A stretch of 16,078 bases of DNA from JABILX01 sp041648305 (GCA_041648305.1 JBAZPI010000021.1:1-16078); one strand, 5' to 3'. Positions 1-7,063 are shown, numbered from the stretch's first letter. Notes: generated by a model from the sequence alone, not told the origin. Program-made: numbers and translations.

Positions 1-771
1 AACTGTCCGAACTGCAAGGGCCCAAATATTCGCTTCCTTGGAATAGGCACAGAACGTATAGAAGAAGATACAAGAAAATTGTTCAAGAATGCCAAAGTTC
101 TGCGAGCAGACAGGGATACCACCTCTCGCAAAAACAGCTTTGAACAAATTTATAGTTCATTCAAAGCAGGCTCAGCAAACATCCTCGTCGGGACGCAAAT
201 GATAGCCAAAGGCCTACACATTCCAAACGTAAAATTAGTTGGAGTCATCCTCGCAGATATAGGACTTAATATTCCGGATTACCGAAGTTCCGAACGCAAT
301 TTTCAGCTCTTAACTCAAGTCGCCGGGCGAGCCGGACGATCCCAAGACAAAGACGAACTCGGCGAAGTAATTATCCAAACGTACTCCCCGGACCATTTTG
401 CACTCCAGGCAGCTGAAAATTGCGACTACGATTCTTTCTACAACATCGAACGCCAACAAAGAAAACTTTTAAACTATCCCCCATTCACATCCCTCGCAAA
501 ACTCTCAGTCGAAAACATAAAACTTTCCGTAGCACGAAACGGTGCGGAAGAACTCGAATCAAAACTCAAGAAAACCCTTTCCGCAAACCCAGCCTTAAGC
601 TCGCAGATCCAAGAAATCACCTCCTACCCAGCCTTCATCCCACGTCTTCACAACAAATACAGGTACAGAATCCTGATCAAGGGTGAAAATCCGACAGCTC
701 TCCTCAACCTCTTGAACCCAAAGGATCTCGAAATCGCAAAAATCGACATCGACCCAATAAGCACGAATTGA
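1..771 (+). CDS. priA: Primosomal protein N' (PriA helicase), C-terminal part, 5' truncated
   Basis: The frame is open from base 1, so the gene starts outside the window; 256 residues are visible. PriA is the DExH helicase that reloads the replisome at stalled forks. The first residues carry CPNC, the last cysteine pair of the PriA zinc-binding insert, followed by the family's GxGTERxEE segment. Helicase motif V (GTQMIAKG) and motif VI (QVAGRAGR, residues 106-113 of the fragment) come next. Around them is the PriA-typical stretch with DIGLNIPDYR and SSERNFQLLTQ. The C-terminal domain follows and the gene ends with TGA. One variation is GLHIP after AKG, where most PriA proteins have GHDFP or GLDFP. 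An internal TTG at 79 is not the real start, because the zinc motif lies upstream in the same frame. Identification is firm; the ATPase Walker motifs are outside the window. Confidence 0.96.
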   Translation, partial: NCPNCKGPNIRFLGIGTERIEEDTRKLFKNAKVLRADRDTTSRKNSFEQIYSSFKAGSANILVGTQMIAKGLHIPNVKLVGVILADIGLNIPDYRSSERNFQLLTQVAGRAGRSQDKDELGEVIIQTYSPDHFALQAAENCDYDSFYNIERQQRKLLNYPPFTSLAKLSVENIKLSVARNGAEELESKLKKTLSANPALSSQIQEITSYPAFIPRLHNKYRYRILIKGENPTALLNLLNPKDLEIAKIDIDPISTN

Positions 772-773
772 AA

Positions 774-808
774 TTGTTGCCTGACATAAAATACGCTATT
801 ATTCAGGC
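774..808 (+). promoter_or_regulatory. Candidate promoter with an inverted repeat around the -10 box
   Basis: TTGTTG (774-779), a 17-base spacer and TATTAT (797-802) form a plausible sigma-70 promoter. Expected transcription start is near 809, about 18 bases before the small ORF at 827. A 6-bp inverted repeat, GCCTGA (779-784) and TCAGGC (803-808), brackets the spacer and the -10 box. It could be an operator or a weak stem after priA. The repeat is seen directly; its role is inference. Confidence 0.45.
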
Positions 809-826
809 GCGAAAAACGAAACTAAA

Positions 827-1009
827 ATGCCCACCATGACTCAATCCACCCCAAACGAAAATCCACAAGCACAATCAGAACTGCTAGAAAAAGCAAAAAA
901 GTTTTTAGCAATCTCGGGAAAAAAAGAACCAAATAAAAAACCTTTGGCAGATTTAACTGATGAGATTACAGGCTCGTTGGAAACGCCGGACTCACCAGGC
1001 GCAGCGTAA
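827..1009 (+). CDS. Small hydrophilic protein of unknown function (60 aa)
   Basis: I do not recognise this protein. The ORF starts at ATG 827 (a second in-frame ATG lies at 836) and ends with TAA. The product is polar and charged with no membrane segment. Residues about 18-32 could form a short amphipathic helix (ELLEKAKKFLAI), followed by a lysine-rich stretch and an acidic part (ADLTDEI). A fair promoter lies upstream, and the trpS promoter begins just after the stop, so it sits as a separate unit between priA and trpS. An overlapping ORF on the other strand (841-1035) is possible but has no such promoter. If neither is real, 772-1085 is a non-coding gap of about 310 bases. Confidence 0.5.
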   Translation: MPTMTQSTPNENPQAQSELLEKAKKFLAISGKKEPNKKPLADLTDEITGSLETPDSPGAA

Positions 1010-1013
1010 AAAA

Positions 1014-1042
1014 TTGCATTTCCCCTAACTTTCACCTAAAAT
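1014..1042 (+). promoter_or_regulatory. trpS promoter (TTGCAT-N17-TAAAAT)
   Basis: The -35 box TTGCAT lies at 1014-1019 and the -10 box TAAAAT at 1037-1042, with a 17-base spacer. Transcription should start near 1049, giving a leader of about 37 bases before ATG 1086. Both boxes and the spacer length match those in front of pyrG. The leader is too short for a T-box riboswitch. Confidence 0.65.
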
Positions 1043-1059
1043 CAGGGCTGATCTTTTTT
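1041..1059 (+). terminator. Weak terminator-like hairpin after the small ORF
   Basis: ATCAG at 1041-1045 and CTGAT at 1048-1052 can pair around a tiny GG turn (realistically four base pairs), followed by C and six T (1054-1059). It overlaps the trpS -10 box, so it would act only on transcripts arriving from upstream. The stem is short, hence the low confidence. Confidence 0.25.
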
Positions 1060-1085
1060 GAGTGCAGAAATTTAACTTCAAACTT

Positions 1086-2060
1086 ATGAAACGCATTCTT
1101 TCGGGTGTTCAGCCCTCAGGACAGATTCACCTCGGCAATTACTTAGGCGCCATTCGCAAACATATCGAAATGCAAAAATCTTACGAATGCTATTTGTTCA
1201 TAGCAGACCTTCATGCCCTGACAACAGTTCGCGATCCGGAAAAAATGCGCAAATACATCCTCGACTTGGCAAAGGCGTATATCGCCCTCGGCCTTGACCC
1301 AAAGAAAACAGTCTTCTTCCAGCAATCGGCCCTACCGGAACACACAGAGCTTTGCTGGATTTTGGACACAATCACCCACATGGGACTCCTCGAACGTGCC
1401 CACGCATGGAAAGACGCCCTGGCGAAAAAGACAAAAGAAGCAACCGTCGGTCTCTTTAACTACCCGGTCTTACAAGCAGCCGACATCCTCCTCTACAAAC
1501 CATCTTTAGTCCCAGTCGGCCAAGACCAAAAACAACACATCGAAATGACCCGCGATATCGCGATTAAATTCAACCAAACATACGGAGAAACCTTCCCGCT
1601 CCCAGACCCACTCATAGGAGAAGATGTTGCAGTCGTTCCAGGTACAGACGGCCAAAAAATGAGCAAATCATACGGAAACACAATCGATATTTTCGCAGAC
1701 GAAACTAGCTTAAAAAAACAAGTTATGGGAATCAAAACAGATTCAACTCCGCTTGAAAAACCAAAAGATCCAAAATCATGCATAGTTTTCACCCTATATA
1801 GCCTGCTCGCCACCCCGAAAGAAACCTCCTCGCTCGCCGCAAAGTACAAGAGGGGCGGCTTCGGCTACGGCGACGCAAAAAAGCTCCTGCTACAAAAAAT
1901 CCTCGATCACTTCGGCCCGGCCCGAAAACGCTTCACCGAACTTGACAAGAACCCAAAAATCGTACAAAATATCCTCCTTCAAGGAAATGCAAAAGCAAAA
2001 AAAATCGCTGGCAAAACCCTTGAGGAAGTAAAGAGAAAAACAGGACTCATATTGCATTAG
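1086..2060 (+). CDS. trpS: Tryptophan--tRNA ligase (TrpRS)
   Basis: This cytoplasmic class I aminoacyl-tRNA synthetase charges tRNA-Trp. The protein starts MKRILSGVQPSG, the usual TrpRS N-terminus. The HIGH-like motif is HLGN (residues 15-18) and the second signature is KMSKS (191-195). GERAHAWK-type and GQDQKQH-type segments of the family are also present (LERAHAWKD near 102-110, GQDQKQHIEMTRDIA at 145-159). At 324 residues it has the usual length. I chose ATG 1086 over the in-frame GTG at 1062, because the eight extra residues are not family-like and the ATG gives the canonical N-terminus. No Shine-Dalgarno motif precedes it. It has its own promoter, and pyrG follows 29 bases downstream with its own. 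Confidence 0.97.
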   Translation: MKRILSGVQPSGQIHLGNYLGAIRKHIEMQKSYECYLFIADLHALTTVRDPEKMRKYILDLAKAYIALGLDPKKTVFFQQSALPEHTELCWILDTITHMGLLERAHAWKDALAKKTKEATVGLFNYPVLQAADILLYKPSLVPVGQDQKQHIEMTRDIAIKFNQTYGETFPLPDPLIGEDVAVVPGTDGQKMSKSYGNTIDIFADETSLKKQVMGIKTDSTPLEKPKDPKSCIVFTLYSLLATPKETSSLAAKYKRGGFGYGDAKKLLLQKILDHFGPARKRFTELDKNPKIVQNILLQGNAKAKKIAGKTLEEVKRKTGLILH

Positions 2061-2080
2061 TAAAATTTTTCTACTAAAAT
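2052..2080 (+). promoter_or_regulatory. pyrG promoter, giving a nearly leaderless mRNA
   Basis: TTGCAT (2052-2057), a 17-base spacer and TAAAAT (2075-2080). The -35 box overlaps the last codons of trpS. The expected transcription start is about 2086-2088, and the pyrG ATG is at 2090, so the mRNA would have a leader of only a few bases or none. The boxes and spacing match the trpS promoter exactly. Confidence 0.65.
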
Positions 2081-2089
2081 GCGCTCATA

Positions 2090-3706
2090 ATGTGTAAATA
2101 CATCTTTGTTACTGGAGGAGTATGTAGTTCATTAGGTAAGGGAATAGCCTCAGCCTCCATAGGAGCACTCCTGAAATCGTCAGGATTCAAAGTGTTCACG
2201 CAGAAGCTCGATCCCTACCTCAATGTCGACCCCGGAACAATGAGCCCCTTTCAACATGGAGAAGTTTTCGTCACGGACGATGGCAGCGAAACAGATCTCG
2301 ATTTGGGTCACTACGAACGCTTTATTGACACCCACCTATCCAAACTCTCATCCGTAACAACAGGCAAAATATACGGGGAAGTCCTCGAAAAAGAACGCCA
2401 AGGAAAATTCCTCGGGAAAACAATTCAAATCATCCCCCACATCACAAACGCAATCAAAGACGCAATCACGAAAGCGGCAACAGAATCAAAATGTGACATT
2501 ATGATGTGCGAAATCGGAGGAACTGTTGGAGACATCGAAGGACTCCCTTTCCTTGAAGCAATCAGGCAACTTAGAAAAGACCTTGGCGAAGACAATACAC
2601 TATTCGTTCACTTAACTCTCCTCCCATATCTGGCAGGATCGAAAGAATTGAAAACAAAGCCGACTCAAGCATCAGTAAGAGAACTTAGAGCGATCGGAAT
2701 TCAACCGGATTTCATCTTCGCACGAGCGGATTATCCGATCAAAAAAGACCATCTCCAAAAAATCGCTCTTTTCTGCGATGTGCCGGAAACTCACGTGATC
2801 CCCGCCGAAACAGTAAAATCGATCTACGAAGTGCCATTGGGCTACCAAGAACACAATCTCGCGCAGCTTATCGCGGACAAATTACACTTAGGAAAAATTC
2901 ACCCGGATCTGAAGGACTGGAAATCACTCGTCCGCAAGATCAAAGCGCGCAAACCAAAACTTAAAATTGCCCTCGCAGGCAAATACACAGGCTTGGACGA
3001 CGCATACCTCTCGGTTATAGAATCTTTGAAAATCGCCTGCTATCACAAAACGCGCGACCTTAATTTGATCTGGATCGACACGGAAAAACTCGAAGAAAAC
3101 GACAAAGAAACCTGGAAAAATCTAAAGTCAGCGGACGGAATAGTGATTCCGGGAGGATTCGGATCAAGAGGAGTCGAAGGGAAAATCATGGCAGCAAAAT
3201 ATGCACGCGAGAACGCTGTTCCATACTTAGGCTTATGCCTCGGTATGCAAATAATGACAATCGAATTTGCCCGCGCGAAATTAAACGATCCGGAGATTAC
3301 ATCTGAAGAATTCGACGAGAAACGTAAACTTTCACCAAACAAATACGTCATTCACTTCCTGCCGGACCAATACGAAGAAAGAGCAAAAGGAGGAACACTT
3401 CGCCTAGGGTTATACGATTGCAAACTAAAGCAAGGCACCAAAACACAGAAACTCTATCAGAAGCCTCTCATACACGAACGCCACAGACACAGATATGAAT
3501 TCAATAACGACTACAAAGACGCGCTGGAAAAAGCCGGAATGGTATTCCCCGGAATCAATCCGCAAAGCGGCCTTGTTGAGATTGCAGAGATCAAAAATCA
3601 TCCATTTATGATCGGATCGCAATTCCACCCGGAGTTCCTCTCTCGCCCAAATAATCCGCATCCGCTATTCAGAGGTTTCATTGAAGCTTCCATCAAGAAT
3701 AAATAA
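2090..3706 (+). CDS. pyrG: CTP synthase
   Basis: CTP synthase makes CTP from UTP, ATP and glutamine, the last step of pyrimidine nucleotide synthesis. At 538 residues it is full length. The N-terminal synthetase domain starts with the P-loop FVTGGVCSSLGKG (residues 6-18), where many homologues have VV instead of VC. It also holds the conserved KLDPYLNVDPGTMSPFQHGE stretch (39-58) and CEIGGTVGDIE (140-150). The C-terminal class I glutamine amidotransferase domain shows PGGFG (354-358), the nucleophile Cys383 in GLCLGMQ, and His513/Glu515 in QFHPEF, so the catalytic triad is intact. It starts only about 10 bases after its -10 box and no ribosome-binding motif is visible. Confidence 0.98.
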   Translation: MCKYIFVTGGVCSSLGKGIASASIGALLKSSGFKVFTQKLDPYLNVDPGTMSPFQHGEVFVTDDGSETDLDLGHYERFIDTHLSKLSSVTTGKIYGEVLEKERQGKFLGKTIQIIPHITNAIKDAITKAATESKCDIMMCEIGGTVGDIEGLPFLEAIRQLRKDLGEDNTLFVHLTLLPYLAGSKELKTKPTQASVRELRAIGIQPDFIFARADYPIKKDHLQKIALFCDVPETHVIPAETVKSIYEVPLGYQEHNLAQLIADKLHLGKIHPDLKDWKSLVRKIKARKPKLKIALAGKYTGLDDAYLSVIESLKIACYHKTRDLNLIWIDTEKLEENDKETWKNLKSADGIVIPGGFGSRGVEGKIMAAKYARENAVPYLGLCLGMQIMTIEFARAKLNDPEITSEEFDEKRKLSPNKYVIHFLPDQYEERAKGGTLRLGLYDCKLKQGTKTQKLYQKPLIHERHRHRYEFNNDYKDALEKAGMVFPGINPQSGLVEIAEIKNHPFMIGSQFHPEFLSRPNNPHPLFRGFIEASIKNK

Positions 3707-3716
3707 ATTGTATAAT
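3688..3716 (+). promoter_or_regulatory. Candidate promoter of the GspF-N-like/lgt operon
   Basis: A perfect -10 box TATAAT lies at 3711-3716, with a poor -35 match TTCCAT (3688-3693) 17 bases upstream, inside the end of pyrG. Transcription would start near 3723, leaving a leader of about 20 bases before ATG 3744. The -10 box is convincing and the -35 box is not. Confidence 0.5.
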
Positions 3717-3743
3717 TGACCACGAGCTTAATTCCCTCGTCCC

Positions 3744-5192
3744 ATGCCGATTTTCAAATACACGGTTGTAAACAGAGAATCGAAAAAATTATTAGGGTCA
3801 ATCGAAACACCTGATGAAAAAACAGCCCGCGATGAGTTAAATAATTTGGGATTCTCAATTCTCGAGCTTGAAGAGATTTCCAAAGAGGAAATGGAAACAG
3901 AAAAACCGGAAACAAAAGAACTGGACGTAACAAAATTACGGCACAAAAAGTTCTCATTTGAAGCGATGAACGCTCAAGGACAGACAATCGTCGGAACAAT
4001 ATCAGCAGACGACGATTTTTCAGCGTTCAAACGCCTGACAAAAGAATACGAATTAACAGTCACGGCAATATGGGAAGATGAAGCGTCCGAAGAGCAAATC
4101 AGAAACGCAAAAGTAAGAGGGACATTTCACCTTCAACAGATACTCAATTCAGAAACAGAAGATAAAAAAATAAAAGAAGTAGCCGTCTCCCAAGAACAAA
4201 GAAAAAAAGAATTATTCGTAAAAACAAAAATTGAGTACATCCTAAGACAAGTCAACGACACCTTAGCCGAATACGGGAAAGACATTTCCGTCGAACAAAG
4301 AAAAGAAATAGATAAACGCATAGACAAACTTTTGAGAATCAAAAATTCAACAAACTTCGACTACATAATTCAAACAGCTGAAGATCTTCTTAAATTCATT
4401 CAAAAACAGGAGGTAGAACTCAAAAACAGAGGCTATCTCGAAAAGCGGGCAAAATTGATAATGAAGGTAAAAGACCTCATAAACCGCCTCCACGACACGG
4501 GAAAACCAAAGTCATTATCGGAAGACATAATCCAAAACATCCAAGACTGGCAGCAGAAAAACATCTCGAGAGCATCAAAAATCCCATGGCACGTAAGAGT
4601 CACGAATAAACTTTTCATTAAAATCAAGCACCTGTTCGAAGTACCGGCTGAAATTCAACTTCTGAAAAACCAGATAAAAACCTACAACAGCCAGATATTT
4701 GAATACATAAAATTGTACTTAAAGGAACCGACAAAAGAATACAAACAAAAAACAGCCCAAGCCATAAAAACAATATGGAACAGGAGAAAACAGGCCGTGG
4801 AAGAACTGAAACAAACAAAAGAGCGCATCAAAAAAGAAAAATCACTGAAAAACCACACAGAGGAACTCAAAAAAATAAAAGAAGAAAGCACAGCTAAAAT
4901 TTTCGGCGAACTCACGGAATTTACAGGATGGCTGCTCGCTTTTTATCTTATTTATTACTTTTTCTCGCTATATATCACGTCAAAAGATTTTGGACTCGGT
5001 GACCCCGGAAATTTCCCGAAAAGCTTGGATTTTTATCACACCCAAATATTCAAATATGTCCTAATCGTAGTATTCCTCATTCACGTCGCGCTCACCGTAA
5101 AGACAAATTTTTTCAAAAGAACAAAAGGAGCAGGTTTGATACTTTTCCCATTAACCACATTTTTAATAATATTTGTAATCGTTAACTTTTAA
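3744..5192 (+). CDS. Membrane protein with two GspF-N-like modules and a long charged helical region, unknown function
   Basis: Residues 1-44 (MPIFKYTVVN..., then an LNNLGFSILELEE stretch) read like the N-terminal soluble module of type II secretion/type IV pilus inner-membrane proteins (GspF/PilC). A second copy follows at about 70-110, starting KFSFEAMNAQGQ. From about 140 to 390 the protein is highly charged, rich in Lys, Glu and Gln and probably helical or coiled-coil, with no obvious enzyme motif. Three hydrophobic segments end it: about 393-411, 436-453 and 463-481. The usual GspF membrane domain repeats are absent. It is the first gene of a three-gene operon, with lgt starting 2 bases after its stop. 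Role unknown; a membrane-anchored scaffold or pilus-assembly accessory is possible but is inference. The gene is real, judging by length and operon position. Confidence 0.85.
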   Translation: MPIFKYTVVNRESKKLLGSIETPDEKTARDELNNLGFSILELEEISKEEMETEKPETKELDVTKLRHKKFSFEAMNAQGQTIVGTISADDDFSAFKRLTKEYELTVTAIWEDEASEEQIRNAKVRGTFHLQQILNSETEDKKIKEVAVSQEQRKKELFVKTKIEYILRQVNDTLAEYGKDISVEQRKEIDKRIDKLLRIKNSTNFDYIIQTAEDLLKFIQKQEVELKNRGYLEKRAKLIMKVKDLINRLHDTGKPKSLSEDIIQNIQDWQQKNISRASKIPWHVRVTNKLFIKIKHLFEVPAEIQLLKNQIKTYNSQIFEYIKLYLKEPTKEYKQKTAQAIKTIWNRRKQAVEELKQTKERIKKEKSLKNHTEELKKIKEESTAKIFGELTEFTGWLLAFYLIYYFFSLYITSKDFGLGDPGNFPKSLDFYHTQIFKYVLIVVFLIHVALTVKTNFFKRTKGAGLILFPLTTFLIIFVIVNF

Positions 5193-5194
5193 AC

Positions 5195-5995
5195 ATGTAC
5201 CCAATTATATTACAAACCAGATACTTCACCATTCATTCCATTTGGCTCTTCATCACAATAGGCCTATTGGTCGGAACATACGTATTCATCAAACTGGGCT
5301 TAAAAAACGGCCTAAAACTCCAATTCCTGACAGAAAACGCCCTTTGGGTACTGATTTCATCAATCATAGGCGCAAGAGTTTTTGCAATATTGTTTAATTG
5401 GAAAATGTTCTTTTATGAATACTCCATGGATACATTTACCCAAATTTTCAAAATATGGGACAAAGGACTTTCCATCTGGGGAGCTACAATCGTAGGCTCA
5501 GTCGTCCTTTATTATCTTTGCAAAAAGAATGAACAAGAATTCTTAAAATGGCTGGATTCACTAGTCCCGGCCTTCCTTATAGGACTCGCAATCACAGCAA
5601 TCGGAGCATTTTTGGACGGGAAATGGTACGGACACGAGACATCGCTCCCATGGGGCGTAAATTTTGAAAGTCCGGCCATAAAATACACCGTTCCAATTCA
5701 TCCAACCCAAATATACATCATGCTCTATTCAGGAGTGATAGCAGCAGCAGCAATAATCTTTAAGGATTATAAATTCTTCGAGGAAAACGGGAAATCGGCA
5801 ATCCTCTCAATAGCGCTTTTTAGCCTCGTTCAATTCTTCCAGGAATTTCTAAGAGGCGACGACGTAACAATGATATTTTCAATTCGATTATCACAGATAA
5901 TTACAGCGCTTGTATTCACCATTTCTTTGACTTTTTTCTTCATTTACTATAAAAAGGACACCGTTAAAAAAAGATCTAACAACAAACAAAAATGA
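5195..5995 (+). CDS. lgt: Lgt-family protein (prolipoprotein diacylglyceryl transferase), divergent
   Basis: Lgt moves a diacylglyceryl group from phosphatidylglycerol to the lipobox cysteine of prelipoproteins in the plasma membrane. Family features are GAR (59-61), GLSIWGA (91-97), LPWGVNF (151-157), PIHPTQIY (167-174) and QEFLRG (216-221), with several membrane helices over 266 residues. However, the hallmark signature G-R-x-[GA]-N-F-x-N-x-E-x-x-G reads T-A-I-G-A-F-L-D-G-K-W-Y-G here (134-146). The arginine, both asparagines and the glutamate are therefore replaced. The conserved tyrosine near the N-terminus (HxxxY/HWYG region) is also not obvious in IHSIWLF (13-19). Family membership is fairly clear but normal activity is doubtful. 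It lies 2 bases after the preceding gene and overlaps the next by 4 bases (ATGA). Confidence 0.82.
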   Translation: MYPIILQTRYFTIHSIWLFITIGLLVGTYVFIKLGLKNGLKLQFLTENALWVLISSIIGARVFAILFNWKMFFYEYSMDTFTQIFKIWDKGLSIWGATIVGSVVLYYLCKKNEQEFLKWLDSLVPAFLIGLAITAIGAFLDGKWYGHETSLPWGVNFESPAIKYTVPIHPTQIYIMLYSGVIAAAAIIFKDYKFFEENGKSAILSIALFSLVQFFQEFLRGDDVTMIFSIRLSQIITALVFTISLTFFFIYYKKDTVKKRSNNKQK

Positions 5996-6393
5996 TGTCA
6001 TATCTACTTAGTGGAGTCCCGGGCTCAGCATTCAACTATCACTACGAAATGCTGGGATTAGCGGTACTTCTTATACTCGCCGCATTCGCACTAAAAAGCA
6101 TCTATAGAAATAAAGTTAATAACAAAGATTTCGTATTCAAACGGATGTTCAAAAAGACTTCAAACCGACTCATTTATTTTTCGATCGGGATCCTTTTTGT
6201 AATCTTGGTCAGATACGAAAACATCCCCTATTTCGCGATGCGATTATGGATGTTCCTCCTACTCCTCGGTCTTTTAATTTTCCTGGGATACCAAGCTTAT
6301 AAATACTTCAAAATCTATCCCGTCGAACGCGACAAATTTGAATCACAGCCAAAAATCGAAAACATAAAAATGAAGTATCTGCCGAATAAGTAG
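5992..6393 (+). CDS. Small three-helix membrane protein, unknown function (133 aa)
   Basis: I do not recognise this family. The start ATG 5992 overlaps the lgt stop (ATGA), and a second ATG follows directly. Three hydrophobic stretches are visible: about 19-37, 60-73 and 83-105. A basic segment (KSIYRNKVNNKD, then KRMFKK) separates the first two, and VRYENIPYFAMRLW separates the last two. The tail is charged and probably cytoplasmic. Translational coupling to lgt suggests the products work together. Its TAG stop is also the first three bases of a strong hairpin. Confidence 0.82.
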   Translation: MMSYLLSGVPGSAFNYHYEMLGLAVLLILAAFALKSIYRNKVNNKDFVFKRMFKKTSNRLIYFSIGILFVILVRYENIPYFAMRLWMFLLLLGLLIFLGYQAYKYFKIYPVERDKFESQPKIENIKMKYLPNK

Positions 6394-6419
6394 CGCAAAA
6401 TTGCTCCGCAATTTTGCGC
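6393..6419 (+). terminator. Perfect 12-bp hairpin at the end of the lgt operon
   Basis: GCGCAAAATTGC (6393-6404), loop TCC, and GCAATTTTGCGC (6408-6419). The first stem base is the G of the TAG stop. No T-run follows, so it is not a classical intrinsic terminator; it may end or protect the transcript's 3' end. It shares its outer arm with the hairpins after greA and rpoD. Confidence 0.7.
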
Positions 6420-6425
6420 AATCCT

Positions 6426-6453
6426 GCGCAATTAGAACTTCGTTCTCTTGCGC
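6426..6453 (-). terminator. Hairpin at the end of greA
   Basis: On the - strand, right after the greA TAG stop comes a second in-frame TAG whose G begins the stem. GCGCAA pairs with TTGCGC (6448-6453 with 6426-6431). The inner arms AGAAC (6434-6438) and GTTCT (6442-6446) close a 3-base loop. A small internal bulge separates outer and inner stems (TT against C). There is no T-run after it. Confidence 0.65.
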
Positions 6454-6455
6454 TA

Positions 6456-7001
6456 CTACTCCAACTTCAACACCTTGTATTCAACAATACCGGCAGGCAC
6501 TTTCACCTTAATATCATCACCTGCCGTACACCCCAACAATGCGGATCCAACCGGAGACTCATTCGAAATTTTCCCGGCTAAAGGATCGGCCTCAGTAGAT
6601 CCAACAATCGTATAAACTTCAGGCTCATCTTTAACCTTCGAAAGATTCCTCAAATGAACGGTAGTACCCAACTGAATTCTCTTTTTCCCCCTCGCCCCCT
6701 CCTCAATAATCTGCACACTTTTAACCTTTTCATCCAACTCCAAAATCCTTCCCTCAACAAAAGCCTGTTCATTTTTTGCCTCTTCATACTCGGCATTTTC
6801 AGAAAGATCACCATAAGAAATAGCCTCTTTTATACGAGCTGCGACCTCTTTCCTCTTCGTACCTTTAAGATAACCAAGCTCCTCGACCAACTTATCAAGA
6901 CCATCTTTGGTTAACAAAGTCGTCTTATCCCCCACCTCAGTGAAATTTTCCAATACATCCTCAGCCTTTTCGGTCTTTTTAGCATCCTTAGCTTTAGCCA
7001 T
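6456..7001 (-). CDS. greA: Transcription elongation factor GreA
   Basis: GreA binds the RNA polymerase secondary channel and stimulates cleavage of backtracked RNA. The N-terminal coiled-coil domain runs from about residue 26 to 103. Its tip motif DLSENAEY (65-72) includes the acidic residues Asp65 and Glu68. The C-terminal FKBP-like domain has the family pattern DPLAGKISNESPVGSALLG (139-157) and ends with KVPAGIVEYKVL. At 181 residues it is longer than usual (about 158), because of a charged N-terminal extension of roughly 25 residues (MAKAKDAKKTEKAED...). No later ATG exists before the domain, so the extension seems real. It is the last gene of the - strand unit, 62 bases after rpoD; a separate promoter is not clear. 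It converges with the lgt operon. Confidence 0.96.
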   Translation of the reverse strand: MAKAKDAKKTEKAEDVLENFTEVGDKTTLLTKDGLDKLVEELGYLKGTKRKEVAARIKEAISYGDLSENAEYEEAKNEQAFVEGRILELDEKVKSVQIIEEGARGKKRIQLGTTVHLRNLSKVKDEPEVYTIVGSTEADPLAGKISNESPVGSALLGCTAGDDIKVKVPAGIVEYKVLKLE

Positions 7002-7032
7002 AATATTTGGATTGTTAATTTTTTATGTAACT

Positions 7033-7061
7033 GCGCAATTTGGACCACGTCCAAATTGCGC
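7033..7061 (-). terminator. Perfect 13-bp hairpin just after rpoD
   Basis: GCGCAATTTGGAC (7033-7045), loop CAC (7046-7048) and GTCCAAATTGCGC (7049-7061). On the - strand it begins with TAG directly after the rpoD TAA, in frame, giving a tandem stop. What follows on the transcript is A-rich, not T-rich. It may terminate, attenuate readthrough into greA or stabilise the rpoD message. Confidence 0.7.
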
Positions 7062-7063
7062 TA

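Noticed and set aside
841..1035. 64-residue ORF on the - strand opposite the small ORF
   Set aside because: No promoter or operon context; it overlaps the trpS promoter and the better-supported + strand ORF.
1043..1085. T-box or tryptophan attenuator before trpS
   Set aside because: The predicted leader is only about 37 bases, with no room for T-box stems and no Trp-rich leader peptide.
1493..1849. 118-residue ORF on the - strand
   Set aside because: Antisense to trpS across its KMSKS region; no family features.
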